Counted from the first letter of the stretch, positions 6,265 to 13,412 are shown. The stretch: 20,867 nucleotides of DNA from a virus (IMGVR_UViG_3300024518_003973:1-20867), one strand, 5' to 3'. Notes: generated by a model not told the origin, from the sequence alone. Program-made: numbers and translations.

Positions 6265-6477
6265 ATGAGTGAGGACACGAATTGGAGCCGGGAACTTGTC
6301 ACGACTGCCGAGCAAGCGAGGGAGGAAGAGCAACTAAGCAAAGTGGACAGGTGCCGGATGTGGATAGATTTCCGTACTTGGTTCCATCACCACGACACGG
6401 GAACCTCGCTTGTCCACTCGATCAACTACCATGCGATAAAGAAGAACCGAGAAAAAGTGGAAATGAATTATGAATGA
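6265..6477 (+). CDS. small phage protein, unknown
   Basis: A 70-aa product starts at ATG 6265 with GGGAG six bases upstream. It is polar and probably helical at first (ELVTTAEQAREEEQLSKVDRCRMWIDF), with a short HHHD cluster and a basic end. No family is recognised. A competing frame from 6282 covers nearly the same bases, but it has no ribosome site and a cysteine/proline-rich composition typical of a shadow. Its stop overlaps the start of the next gene by eight bases. Confidence 0.5.
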   Translation: MSEDTNWSRELVTTAEQAREEEQLSKVDRCRMWIDFRTWFHHHDTGTSLVHSINYHAIKKNREKVEMNYE

Positions 6478-6946
6478 AGTGAAGGAAGGAATGATCAAGC
6501 AGAGCATGGGAGACTGGGCGCGAGAGGAGGAAGCGTTTGCGGTGGCCCTTGGGTTGAAGCGTGAGAAGTTGTCCTCCTTGAGAAAGGAACACCTGGAGGA
6601 AGGCGAGCATTGGGGGAAGGTGAGCGGACGCATCACCTACCGAGTGGGCGGCGAGGTGAAGATGCGTGGAGTGGTTGCGTTGTTGCTGGGCATTGAGGAG
6701 AAGGAGGTTGTGGTTGACGAGGAGGTTGGCCGGGAAGAGCCGGAGGACTTGGAGGTATTGAGGGTATTCCCGGTGAATCGGCGCTTGGTGGAGTGTGGTC
6801 GGGACAACGGCGAGGTTGTGAGGGTGACTGTGGGCGACAACGTGAATTTTTTGAAGGGGATGGTCTTGAAGGCGCGCCCTCCTTGGGGTAGTGGCAGGTT
6901 ATGGGTGCTGGTTGGTCGCAGACCGAGGTGGCGGGGGAAGTGGTGA
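6470..6946 (+). CDS. phage protein with possible N-terminal HTH-like region, unknown
   Basis: This is a 158-aa product. Residues about 12-55 (GDWAREEEAFAVALGLKREKLSSLRKEHLEEGEHW, then a basic beta segment SGRITYRVGGEVKM) resemble small phage DNA-binding modules in which a helix-turn-helix is followed by a wing, but this is a weak visual match. A glutamate/valine-rich linker follows, then a beta-rich C-terminus (LEVLRVFPVNRRLVEC, VVRVTVGDNVNFL) ending in a basic tail, RRPRWRGKW. Codons are heavily G-biased. The function is unknown; a transcriptional or DNA-binding role is only a guess. Confidence 0.6.
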   Translation: MNEVKEGMIKQSMGDWAREEEAFAVALGLKREKLSSLRKEHLEEGEHWGKVSGRITYRVGGEVKMRGVVALLLGIEEKEVVVDEEVGREEPEDLEVLRVFPVNRRLVECGRDNGEVVRVTVGDNVNFLKGMVLKARPPWGSGRLWVLVGRRPRWRGKW

Positions 6947-6984
6947 GAAGTATTTGAATCAATGAAATCAACGAAGGGAATGAA

Positions 6985-7557
6985 GTGAGCGTGATATTGG
7001 AAACGAAGATAGAGGAATTCAGGGAAGCGTTGACTGCCGGGATGGATGGCATTGTCAGGGCAAGCGAAATCTACGTGGATGCGTTGGACGATGATCCTCG
7101 AAACGCCGACAAGTTTCAATCTGTCTTTGCGGATTGGGTGCCTGCGTCCGCATGGAAGCAGTTTGAGGCAGTCGGGAGGAAATGGATGCACCCGAAGTTG
7201 TTGATGGGGGGAATGTCGAACAGGCGGAAGGCGCATATGGTGAAGTCGTTGCCGTATTCCTTGCAGGAGAGGATATTTTCAGGGGAACGCTTTCCTTTGC
7301 TGGTCGGTGGCGGCGACGTGATGCAAGTGACGGTGATGGACGCAACGCTGGATCAAGTGGGGCAATTGTTCACTCAAGATGGATTGCGTAGTTTGTCGGG
7401 GCAAAAGTCTCGGTTGGAGGAGATTTCCTTGGTCGAGGAAACGGAAGCGGCAACCCCGGAGGTAATGCCATACGTGATCCACGGTGGATCGGTGACGTTT
7501 AGAAAGGGAGTGAGGATGACCAGAACGGAGTTGAAGCGCTTGTTGCAGGAGATGTGA
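6985..7557 (+). CDS. phage protein, unknown function (190 aa)
   Basis: The start is GTG 6985, with AAGGGAA upstream. The protein has a helical N-terminus (ETKIEEFREALTAGMDGIVRASEIYVDAL), a central stretch with WVPASAWKQFEAVGRKWMHPKLL and SNRRKAHMVKSLPYSLQERIFSGERFPLL, and a beta-rich C-terminal half, before a basic helical end (RMTRTELKRLLQEM). The central part looks like a globular alpha-helical domain with conserved-looking aromatics, but I do not recognise the family. An eight-codon reading frame (6962-6988) precedes and overlaps its start. It lies in the block of unassigned genes before the terminase, so either an early regulatory role or a packaging-related role is possible. Confidence 0.7.
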   Translation: MSVILETKIEEFREALTAGMDGIVRASEIYVDALDDDPRNADKFQSVFADWVPASAWKQFEAVGRKWMHPKLLMGGMSNRRKAHMVKSLPYSLQERIFSGERFPLLVGGGDVMQVTVMDATLDQVGQLFTQDGLRSLSGQKSRLEEISLVEETEAATPEVMPYVIHGGSVTFRKGVRMTRTELKRLLQEM

Positions 7558-8165
7558 TGGAGTTTCCCGTGATGAGAGGGCCATCGAGGGCGCGGAATAC
7601 CTGGCAGAGGGAAACTTCCAGATTCGTGTCTTGGTTGCACAAGCGCCGGGAGAGGAACTTGCCCGAAGGCGAGGGAACGAATGCGTGGACACGGCGACGT
7701 TTCGTGTCACAAGAGGAGGTGGAGAAGTGTCGCTGGGAGAAGAGTGGGCGGGCTTATGCCAGAGTGAGTCGTGAGAATGCCCCGTATTCGAACGGATGGA
7801 TGATTTGGAAGCAGGGATATTACCGGGTGGAACCGCTGGAGGAACTGGATGGCGGGACTTGTTGCCTTATGAGGCAATCGTGCGCGGACGGATTTCCGCA
7901 CAATGACAGGAATGTGTTCAGGGAGATGTTTCGGGAATTCTTGTCGCGCCGGGAAAAAGAGGCGCTGGACTTGAGGCGGGAGGAGTATCGGGCATGGAGT
8001 GACGGTGAATCGGAGAGGAAAGCGAGCGAGATCGAGCGAGATCGGGAGGAGGGGCAAAGGGCGAAGACGCTGGCGAAGGTGACTTTTCCGGGGGCAACCA
8101 GAGAATTTTTTCAATCCTTGGCGATTGCGGGGAGTATAAATCGAAAAACAAAGGGAATAAAATGA
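7557..8165 (+). CDS. phage protein, unknown function (202 aa)
   Basis: This protein is arginine-, glutamate- and tryptophan-rich. The first ~90 residues contain SRFVSWLHKRRERN and WTRRRFVSQEEVEKCRW, and the next part GWMIWKQGYYRVEPLEEL. The second half is a long charged helix, probably coiled-coil (VFREMFREFLSRREKEALDLRREEYRAW through ERDREEGQRAK). No family is recognised. CAGGAG lies five bases before ATG 7557, which overlaps the previous stop as TGATG; a GTG at 7554 is less well placed. Its own stop overlaps the next small gene (ATGA). Position upstream of TerL and a coiled coil leave open a small-terminase role, but there is no positive evidence. Confidence 0.65.
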   Translation: MEFPVMRGPSRARNTWQRETSRFVSWLHKRRERNLPEGEGTNAWTRRRFVSQEEVEKCRWEKSGRAYARVSRENAPYSNGWMIWKQGYYRVEPLEELDGGTCCLMRQSCADGFPHNDRNVFREMFREFLSRREKEALDLRREEYRAWSDGESERKASEIERDREEGQRAKTLAKVTFPGATREFFQSLAIAGSINRKTKGIK

Positions 8166-8341
8166 GCAGGAGCGTGGGAAGTGGAACGGACAAGGTATTG
8201 CGCCAATGGGAGCAAGTGAACGAGCGCAAGGAGATGTCGCAGGAGATCTCCAAGTTCTTCAAGGACAGTTTGGGGCGGAAGAAGTCCGCCGGGAAGAAAT
8301 CGAAGGCGAAAACAAAATCAAACAAGGGGAAAAAGAAATGA
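8162..8341 (+). CDS. small lysine-rich protein, unknown
   Basis: A 59-aa frame begins in an ATGA overlap with the previous gene and ends in another ATGA overlap with the nuclease-like gene, so it fits exactly between neighbours. The first ~38 residues are a charged helix (DKVLRQWEQVNERKEMSQEISKFF). The remainder is a lysine tail ending KSNKGKKK, which would bind nucleic acid non-specifically. The frame of the next gene is open back to 8206, but that segment is out of frame with this better-placed gene. A role near packaging is suggested by position only. Confidence 0.6.
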   Translation: MSRSVGSGTDKVLRQWEQVNERKEMSQEISKFFKDSLGRKKSAGKKSKAKTKSNKGKKK

Positions 8342-8706
8342 GTGATAACAACAAGGCGGCATGGAGATACGAGGCGAGTTTGCTCCGGGTAATAGACGGA
8401 GACACGGTGGATGCGATGCTTGACTTGGGTTTTTCGACCCATCGGAAGGTACGCATACGCTTCTACGGGATAAATACACCTGAAACGCGCACCAGGGACG
8501 CTGAAGAGAAAAAGGCGGGCAAGAAGGCGACTGCCCGGTTGATCGAGTTACTTTCCACCGGGAGCTTCGTCTTGAAGAGTCATGGCGTGGGAAAATTTGG
8601 TCGTTGCTTGGGCGAACTGTTCACCGAGGAACTTGGCGAAGTCTCCGTTAATCAGACCTTGATCGATGAAGGATTGGGCGAAGCGTACTTTGGCGGCGCG
8701 AGGTGA
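8338..8706 (+). CDS. staphylococcal nuclease-like protein (SNase family)
   Basis: A 122-aa product starts at ATG 8338, with AAGGGGA about seven bases upstream. It has the SNase fold signature: RVIDGDTVDAMLDLG (D20, D22), RIRFYGINTPETR (R41, E49) and GKFGRCLGEL, with an arginine matching the third catalytic position, then LIDEGLGEAYFGG. Compared with the VDTPE of staphylococcal nuclease, the calcium-ligand aspartate is N46 here; this occurs in some SNase relatives, so activity is likely but not certain. It is a minimal single-domain enzyme without an obvious signal peptide, so it should act in the cytoplasm. It overlaps both the preceding small gene and the terminase gene, linking it to late DNA processing. 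Confidence 0.85.
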   Translation: MSDNNKAAWRYEASLLRVIDGDTVDAMLDLGFSTHRKVRIRFYGINTPETRTRDAEEKKAGKKATARLIELLSTGSFVLKSHGVGKFGRCLGELFTEELGEVSVNQTLIDEGLGEAYFGGAR

Positions 8707-10322
8707 CCGAACCTCCCCCTATGGCCCAGTTGAGTCAGCACCCCGTGTTGGCGTTGCCCACGCGCAAGCAGGCGAAGGCAATGGGGGAGAAGGAACTGAA
8801 GAAGTTGCTGGACAAGAGGGAACTGCTCATCCGAAACGAGCGTGACGATCCTTACCATCATGGATTTGAGCCGGAGCATTGGGAGCAGGCGGACAAATTG
8901 CGCGAGGAATGCTCGGAACTAGTGATTCTGGGCGGAAATCGGTCTGGCAAGAGCGAGTATGCGGCGAAGGCAGTCGTGAAGACCTTGGTGGAGTACGAGG
9001 ACAGCAACGTCATCTGCATGCACACCACTTCCAGCACCTCGGTGGAGCAACAGCAGGCGTTGGTCTGGAAGTATCTGCCGAAGGAGTGGAAGACTGCTCG
9101 CAAAAGCAGAACGACCAATTTGACCTACTCGGTGAAGAACGGATTCACCGAAGGGTCGTTGGTCGGGCCAAATGGTTCGAAGGCATACTTTCGCAACTAC
9201 AGTCAAAAGGCGGAGGGCATAATGGAAGGTTCCGAATGGGACTTGGCGTGGGCGGACGAATTATGTCCCTTGGAGATCATAGAATCCCTTAGATTTAGAT
9301 TAGTCACGCGCGCGAGGGCGAATCCGAGGAACGGGTTGATCCTCACCTTCACCCCCATCGCCGGATGGAGCAACACGGTGAAGGCGTATCTTCAGGGGGC
9401 GAGGACGGTCGAGTCGGCGCCCGCGCACTTGCTGGGGGGCGAGCTTGTCCCGGTGGTACAGCAATGCGTTCGCCCCGCCGCCAAGATAATGTACTTCCAC
9501 ACCTTGTGGAATCCATACAACGACTACGAGGCGCTGGTGAAGACCTTGGAGGGAGAGGCGAGGCACAACATACTGTGTCGCGCGTACGGAATTCCACAGC
9601 GCCAGTCACAGGCGGCGTTCCCTTTGTTCTCAAGTCGGCACCTCCTGGCAACCGACCAGATCGCCAAGGAAGGCACCAATTACATGGTGGTCGATCCGTC
9701 AAACGGAAAGAACTGGGTGATGGGATGGTTCCGAGCGGCGCCCAACGGAATACACTACTGCTACCGTGAATGGCCCACCCCTGACGAATACATCCCCGGC
9801 GTAGGTCATGCGGGCGAGTGGGCGTTGCCCGGAAAGAAGATAGACGGTGACGCTGGCCCCGCCCAGCAAACCTTCGGGTTTTCCTTGGATCGCTACAGGG
9901 AGGAAATCGAGAGAGTGGAGGACGGGGAGGAAATCTTTCTGCGCATAATGGACAGCAGGTTCGGAGCGTCCCCCACGCCGACCAAGAGCGGGGTGACCAC
10001 GCTCATCGACCAAATGGGTGACTTGGGACTGCACTTCGTCCCCGCATCGGGGGTGAGCATCAACGAGGGGGTTACCATGATAAGCGACGTCATTCATTGG
10101 AAACCCCATGCCGAAAATCCCGATGACCCGACCAGCATGCCGAGATTCTTTCTGGATGAGTCATGCAAGAACATGGCGTTCGCCCTGACCAGTTGGACGG
10201 GGGCGGACGGAAAGCACGGGGCCACCAAGGATTTCGTTGACGTTGCGAGGATGTACTTCACCGCGGCGCCCCAGTACGTCGACCTGAATGCGGGCGTTCT
10301 GCATCCGGGCGGATACTACTAG
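8703..10322 (+). CDS. terL: terminase large subunit
   Basis: This 539-aa protein is the packaging motor that translocates DNA into proheads and cuts it. The ATPase domain has Walker A GGNRSGKS (77-84), Walker B WDLAWADE (179-186) and the coupling motif LTFTP (214-218). The nuclease domain has its metal-binding acids in MVVDPSNGK (D331), RIMDSRFGASPT (D417) and KDFVDVARMYF (D510, D513). All expected motifs are intact. The start GTG 8703 overlaps the nuclease stop (GTGA), but it has only a weak ribosome site; ATG 8721 is an alternative. It ends just before a repeat-rich gap. No recognisable small terminase lies next to it. Confidence 0.95.
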   Translation: MTEPPPMAQLSQHPVLALPTRKQAKAMGEKELKKLLDKRELLIRNERDDPYHHGFEPEHWEQADKLREECSELVILGGNRSGKSEYAAKAVVKTLVEYEDSNVICMHTTSSTSVEQQQALVWKYLPKEWKTARKSRTTNLTYSVKNGFTEGSLVGPNGSKAYFRNYSQKAEGIMEGSEWDLAWADELCPLEIIESLRFRLVTRARANPRNGLILTFTPIAGWSNTVKAYLQGARTVESAPAHLLGGELVPVVQQCVRPAAKIMYFHTLWNPYNDYEALVKTLEGEARHNILCRAYGIPQRQSQAAFPLFSSRHLLATDQIAKEGTNYMVVDPSNGKNWVMGWFRAAPNGIHYCYREWPTPDEYIPGVGHAGEWALPGKKIDGDAGPAQQTFGFSLDRYREEIERVEDGEEIFLRIMDSRFGASPTPTKSGVTTLIDQMGDLGLHFVPASGVSINEGVTMISDVIHWKPHAENPDDPTSMPRFFLDESCKNMAFALTSWTGADGKHGATKDFVDVARMYFTAAPQYVDLNAGVLHPGGYY

Positions 10323-10413
10323 TGATAGCATGATAGCAAGTTCTCTATTTCACGAAGTTTTAAAACGGTATGGGGAGCAGTCACAGTTATTGAAAAATGC
10401 CCTCATGCTACAT

Positions 10414-10567
10414 GTTAGCCCCGACTTTTCGACCCTCCCAAGAGGGAAAACCCCTGTTTCATGCGGATAAATCTTTAGTTAGCCCCGACTTTCCCCGGAT
10501 TTTCAACCCATCCCTGCTCCTGTTTCCCTGTTTCATGCGGATGATCCTTTGATCTTCCCCGGATTTC
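10414..10567 (+). repeat. duplicated motif module
   Basis: Three exact or near-exact direct repeats alternate: GTTAGCCCCGACTTT at 10414-10428 and 10478-10492 (64 bp apart); CCCTGTTTCATGCGGAT at 10452-10468 and 10526-10542 (74 bp apart); and TTCCCCGGATTT at 10491-10502 and 10555-10566 (64 bp apart). The first two define a module present twice in tandem, with diverged filler between motifs. Conserved motifs separated by variable filler suggest protein-binding sites rather than a recent simple duplication. Confidence 0.75.
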
Positions 10568-10577
10568 GGAAAAGAAC

Positions 10578-10606
10578 TTGACGAGGGTGAATTGTTCACC
10601 TATGTC
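10578..10606 (+). promoter_or_regulatory. promoter-like site with palindrome in the spacer
   Basis: TTGACG at 10578-10583 is five of six matches to a sigma70 -35 box. It is followed after 17 bases by TATGTC at 10601-10606, a weak -10 box (three of six). The spacer ends in a perfect 6-bp inverted repeat, GGTGAA (10586-10591) and TTCACC (10595-10600), centred on TTG. A palindrome between the two boxes is where a repressor, or a MerR-type twisting activator, would bind. It lies about 30 bases ahead of a small HTH gene and the portal gene. Confidence 0.5.
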
Positions 10607-10635
10607 GGAAATTATGGGGGATTTCTGATGAAGTG

Positions 10636-10842
10636 ATGACGGAGGGAGAACCACAGGGGATGTTGCTACGCAGGCGGCACGTGTTGTCGTGGTTGGGTAT
10701 TGACGCAGACCTGTTCGCCAAGTGGAGGGAGTGCGGAACGCTTCGTCCCGTCTACGTTGGTGGCAAGCGACCCTTCTACCTCAAGGAAGACATAAAGCAA
10801 TTGGTGGAGGATGCGATTGATGAGCGAGAAAGAACTGATTAA
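10636..10842 (+). CDS. small helix-turn-helix protein (excisionase/MerR-like)
   Basis: A 68-aa product contains LLRRRHVLSWLGIDADLFAKWRECGTLRPVYVGGKRPFYLKEDIKQLVE, the layout of the short helix-turn-helix plus wing found in excisionase and MerR N-terminal domains (helix, turn, W residue, then GGKRPFY wing and final helix). It should bind DNA. Candidate starts are GTG 10633, ATG 10636 and ATG 10660; the last has GGAGGGAG upstream and still keeps the HTH. It follows the palindromic promoter-like site, so it may control its own operon. Alternatively it could be a DNA-recognition subunit for packaging. It overlaps the portal start by 23 bases. Confidence 0.7.
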   Translation: MTEGEPQGMLLRRRHVLSWLGIDADLFAKWRECGTLRPVYVGGKRPFYLKEDIKQLVEDAIDERERTD

Positions 10843-13015
10843 GAAGACGGACGAACCTGAAGTCCCCCTGCTCCAAGAGGAGTTGCGCTCGGTCATGGAG
10901 GACGCATCGACTGCCCTTCAGCACCGTGACACTTACGAAGACGTCCGATTTTCACGGCATGACGGTCAATCCGAGGACGGCAGGAAGCACGAAAGCGACT
11001 TGGGTTATCCGCCCACCCCGTGGGAAGGCGCATCCGATGTTCGCATCCGACTGGGTGATCGACTGGTGAACGAACACGTCAACATGGCGGTCACCGCATT
11101 CTTTCGGGCCAATCTTCGCATCACGGGAATAGGGGTGGAGGACAACAGAAGCGCCGCAATCTGGGGAGACGTCTTGAAGTACTACCTTCACCAGAAACTG
11201 CTTCCCGAACTTAGGGCGGAAGTGGAGATACTCGCCCAAAACGTCTACGGATCTTCGCCGGGGGTGGGAATACTTGGAATTTACTGGACGCAGGAAGTGT
11301 CCACCCGAATGAAGACCTTTACCCTCGATGACGTTATCCAGACGGTATTCGCCGCCGGAGGTGACCAGGATGCGGTTGCCGACGTGGTGGCCCTTCTTCA
11401 AGACAAGGATACGGAGGAACAGGCGCTTGAATTGATGCGCCCCCAGTTCCCCACCGTGGATGACAAGAAACTCAAGAAGGCGTTGAAGGACTTTCGGAAG
11501 GACGGGGAAGCGAAAATTCCGCAACCGTACCTGAAGGAGAATCGCCCACGCTTCGTTGCCCATCGACTGTACGAGGACGTCTTCGTTGCGGGGAACGTCA
11601 CGAATTTGGAACGGGCGGAAGTAGTGTTTCGCCGTGAATGGATGACCGAAACGGAGGTTCGGGAAAAAGGAATTACCGAGGAATGGCCGACCGAGTTTGT
11701 CGATGAAGTCATCGAGAACACGGAAGGCATGACCGCAGTACCCGAAGCGGATCAACGATTCCCCCTGAACTTCGGAATGCGCCAAACCTTTGCGGATCGC
11801 TCCAGCGATTTCGAAAACCTTTACGAAATATATTACGCCTACACCAAGACCTATGACGAGGATACGGACGTCCCCTGCATATACTGCACCGCATTTTCCG
11901 CCCACATAGACGACCTGTGGGGCAAGCACGAAATGCTGAACTACTCGCACGGGCAAATGCCGTTCGTACTCTTTTCGAGGGAAAGACTTTCCCATTCGAT
12001 CTTCGATTCACGGGGAATTCCCGAACTGGTGGCGACCAACCAATACGAAATAGCCACTCAACGCAATTTGCGCTCGGACGCATCACAGATCGGTACAATC
12101 CCACCAATGCTTGTCAACGCTCGCCGGGGGGGAATCAATCTGTTGGTTGCTCCGGGCGCTCAATTGACGGTCACTCGCCCCGATGACGTGGGATGGTTGC
12201 CACCGCCACCGTTCCCAAGTGGTTCGGTTGAAGCGGAGAACGCCGCCCTCAAGGACGTGGAGGACTACTTCGGCGGGGATGATCCTGGCAAAAGAATGCT
12301 TCACCAGCAGTCGGTCACCGACAAATGGTTGGATTCATGGCGCATTGCCTTGGATCAAGCGTTCCGCCTCATGCAACAATACATGTCGCCGACCACCGTC
12401 CAGAGACTGACCAACGGCAAGCCGGAGGAAGTCTCGGTGAGTCAGGAGGACATTCAGGGCAAGTTCGACCTCGCTTTGCGGTTCTCCATAGACGTATTGA
12501 ATCCCGAATTTCAGGAAAAGAAACTGGATGCAATCGTGAAACTCACCCAGTTCGACGTCACCGGGGCGCTGGATCGCACCAAACTACTTCACTTCATAGC
12601 GGAAACGATTGACCCGCAACTGGCGGACGCAGTCGTGATGGATCAAACCGCCGCAAGCGCGCGTGAAATCTCGGACGAGCAGGACGCATGGGTGAAGATC
12701 GCCCTCGAAATCGAACCTGTGATGACCGAGGACGTGAACTTTCCGTTGAGACTTCAAACCGCCCAGCAAATCGTTCAAGCGTCCACCGAAATACAAAAGA
12801 AGATGCAGGGGCAACCTATGGTCAAGCAACTTGCCGACAATCGCATCAAGTACCTCCAATTCGGTATAGCCCAGCAAGAAAACGCCCAAATTGGCAGGGT
12901 AGGCACTTCCCCAATCGCCCAACAGCAACAACAGGAAGTCGCGCCGCAGGGTCAACCCCAACCACCACAGCAACCCCAACCCGAACCACAACCCGTGGAA
13001 GCGGGCGGATACTAG
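10820..13015 (+). CDS. portal protein
   Basis: This 731-aa protein is of the large podovirus portal type (SU10/P22-like layout). Near the start, YPPTPWEGASDVRIRLGDRLVNEHVNMAV is the characteristic portal N-terminal region, followed by a wing and stem with LRAEVEILAQNVYGSSPGVGILGIYW. About residues 365-425 contain the HGQMPFVLFSRERLSHSIFDSRGIPELVATNQYEIA block common to these portals. The C-terminal barrel region is helical, and the last ~40 residues are Q/P-rich (QQQQQEVAPQGQPQPPQQP). Portals form the dodecameric DNA channel at one capsid vertex and dock the terminase. ATG 10820 is chosen for GGAGG nine bases upstream; an ATG at 10811 has no room for a ribosome site. Confidence 0.88.
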   Translation: MSEKELIKKTDEPEVPLLQEELRSVMEDASTALQHRDTYEDVRFSRHDGQSEDGRKHESDLGYPPTPWEGASDVRIRLGDRLVNEHVNMAVTAFFRANLRITGIGVEDNRSAAIWGDVLKYYLHQKLLPELRAEVEILAQNVYGSSPGVGILGIYWTQEVSTRMKTFTLDDVIQTVFAAGGDQDAVADVVALLQDKDTEEQALELMRPQFPTVDDKKLKKALKDFRKDGEAKIPQPYLKENRPRFVAHRLYEDVFVAGNVTNLERAEVVFRREWMTETEVREKGITEEWPTEFVDEVIENTEGMTAVPEADQRFPLNFGMRQTFADRSSDFENLYEIYYAYTKTYDEDTDVPCIYCTAFSAHIDDLWGKHEMLNYSHGQMPFVLFSRERLSHSIFDSRGIPELVATNQYEIATQRNLRSDASQIGTIPPMLVNARRGGINLLVAPGAQLTVTRPDDVGWLPPPPFPSGSVEAENAALKDVEDYFGGDDPGKRMLHQQSVTDKWLDSWRIALDQAFRLMQQYMSPTTVQRLTNGKPEEVSVSQEDIQGKFDLALRFSIDVLNPEFQEKKLDAIVKLTQFDVTGALDRTKLLHFIAETIDPQLADAVVMDQTAASAREISDEQDAWVKIALEIEPVMTEDVNFPLRLQTAQQIVQASTEIQKKMQGQPMVKQLADNRIKYLQFGIAQQENAQIGRVGTSPIAQQQQQEVAPQGQPQPPQQPQPEPQPVEAGGY

Positions 13016-13130
13016 TGACTTTGCCTTTTTCTCATCATAAACCATCCCTATGGTTGGGTTTGCCGTCCGATTCGTTGTCCGGGTCAAAAGTTCTAACCTT
13101 ACGGGTTGGCGGCAAACCCTCTTTCCTTTA
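13016..13130 (+). promoter_or_regulatory. structured leader with long inverted repeat between portal and next gene
   Basis: The gap contains a hairpin AACCAT/ATGGTT (13040-13055, four-base loop), directly followed by a 10-bp perfect inverted repeat, GGGTTTGCCG at 13056-13065 and CGGCAAACCC at 13110-13119. The latter encloses a 44-base loop that includes a smaller AACC/GGTT pairing. The second arm ends 11 bases before ATG 13131, where no Shine-Dalgarno site is visible, and is followed by TCTTTCCTTTA. This could be a terminator/attenuator, an RNA processing site or a translation control element. Confidence 0.5.
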
Positions 13131-13412
13131 ATGAGGTTTTTCCGACAAAGGGCGAAACTCGTTCGTTACGATGACAAGTTGAGCGAAGCGGACGTGAAGG
13201 ATGCGTTCTGCTCCATCTCTCCGGGCAATCCGTTCTGGCAGGCGCTGGATCACGTCATCGACCAAACCCTCCTCGATGCGATTGATGACGTGTCCGATCC
13301 GAAGAATGCGGAAAAACCCGGATCACTCGCCCACGCCGCTGGAGGAGTGGACAAACTTTCGACGTTGAAATCTAAAATTCAGAATCTTCGAATTCTGGAT
13401 AACTTGGGGTAG
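13131..13412 (+). CDS. small protein between portal and scaffold, unknown
   Basis: A 93-aa product starts at ATG 13131: a basic N-terminus (MRFFRQRAKLVRYDDK), then an acidic helical middle (LSEADVKDAFCSISPGNPFWQALDHVIDQTLLDAIDDVSD) and a polar C-terminal helix (KLSTLKSKIQNLRILDNLG). The same frame is open upstream to 13050, but that part coincides with the inverted repeats. No ribosome site is evident. Small acidic helical proteins are often found between portal and scaffold in podoviruses and may assist head assembly, but this assignment is by position only. Confidence 0.6.
   Translation: MRFFRQRAKLVRYDDKLSEADVKDAFCSISPGNPFWQALDHVIDQTLLDAIDDVSDPKNAEKPGSLAHAAGGVDKLSTLKSKIQNLRILDNLG

Larger units (their letters stand above)
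10323..10635 (+). promoter_or_regulatory. repeat-rich intergenic region between terminase and late genes
   Basis: No gene is supported in these 313 bases. They contain a GATAGCA pair right after the terminase stop (10324, 10332), a small hairpin CCCTC/GAGGG (10433-10446), three families of direct repeats (10414-10567, listed separately) and a promoter-like site (10578-10606, listed separately). An open frame at 10288-10470 only continues out of the terminase gene in another frame and crosses the repeats, so it is not called. The layout fits a control region, possibly with a packaging (cos or pac) site, placed ahead of portal and capsid genes. Confidence 0.6.

Noticed and set aside
8206-8337. 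N-terminal extension of the SNase-like protein
   Set aside because: The SNase domain needs only the residues from 8338, and a better-placed small gene occupies the extension in another frame.
10952-11995. A 347-aa open frame on the minus strand
   Set aside because: It lies opposite the portal gene, which has clear family motifs. The frame stays open because of codon composition, not selection.
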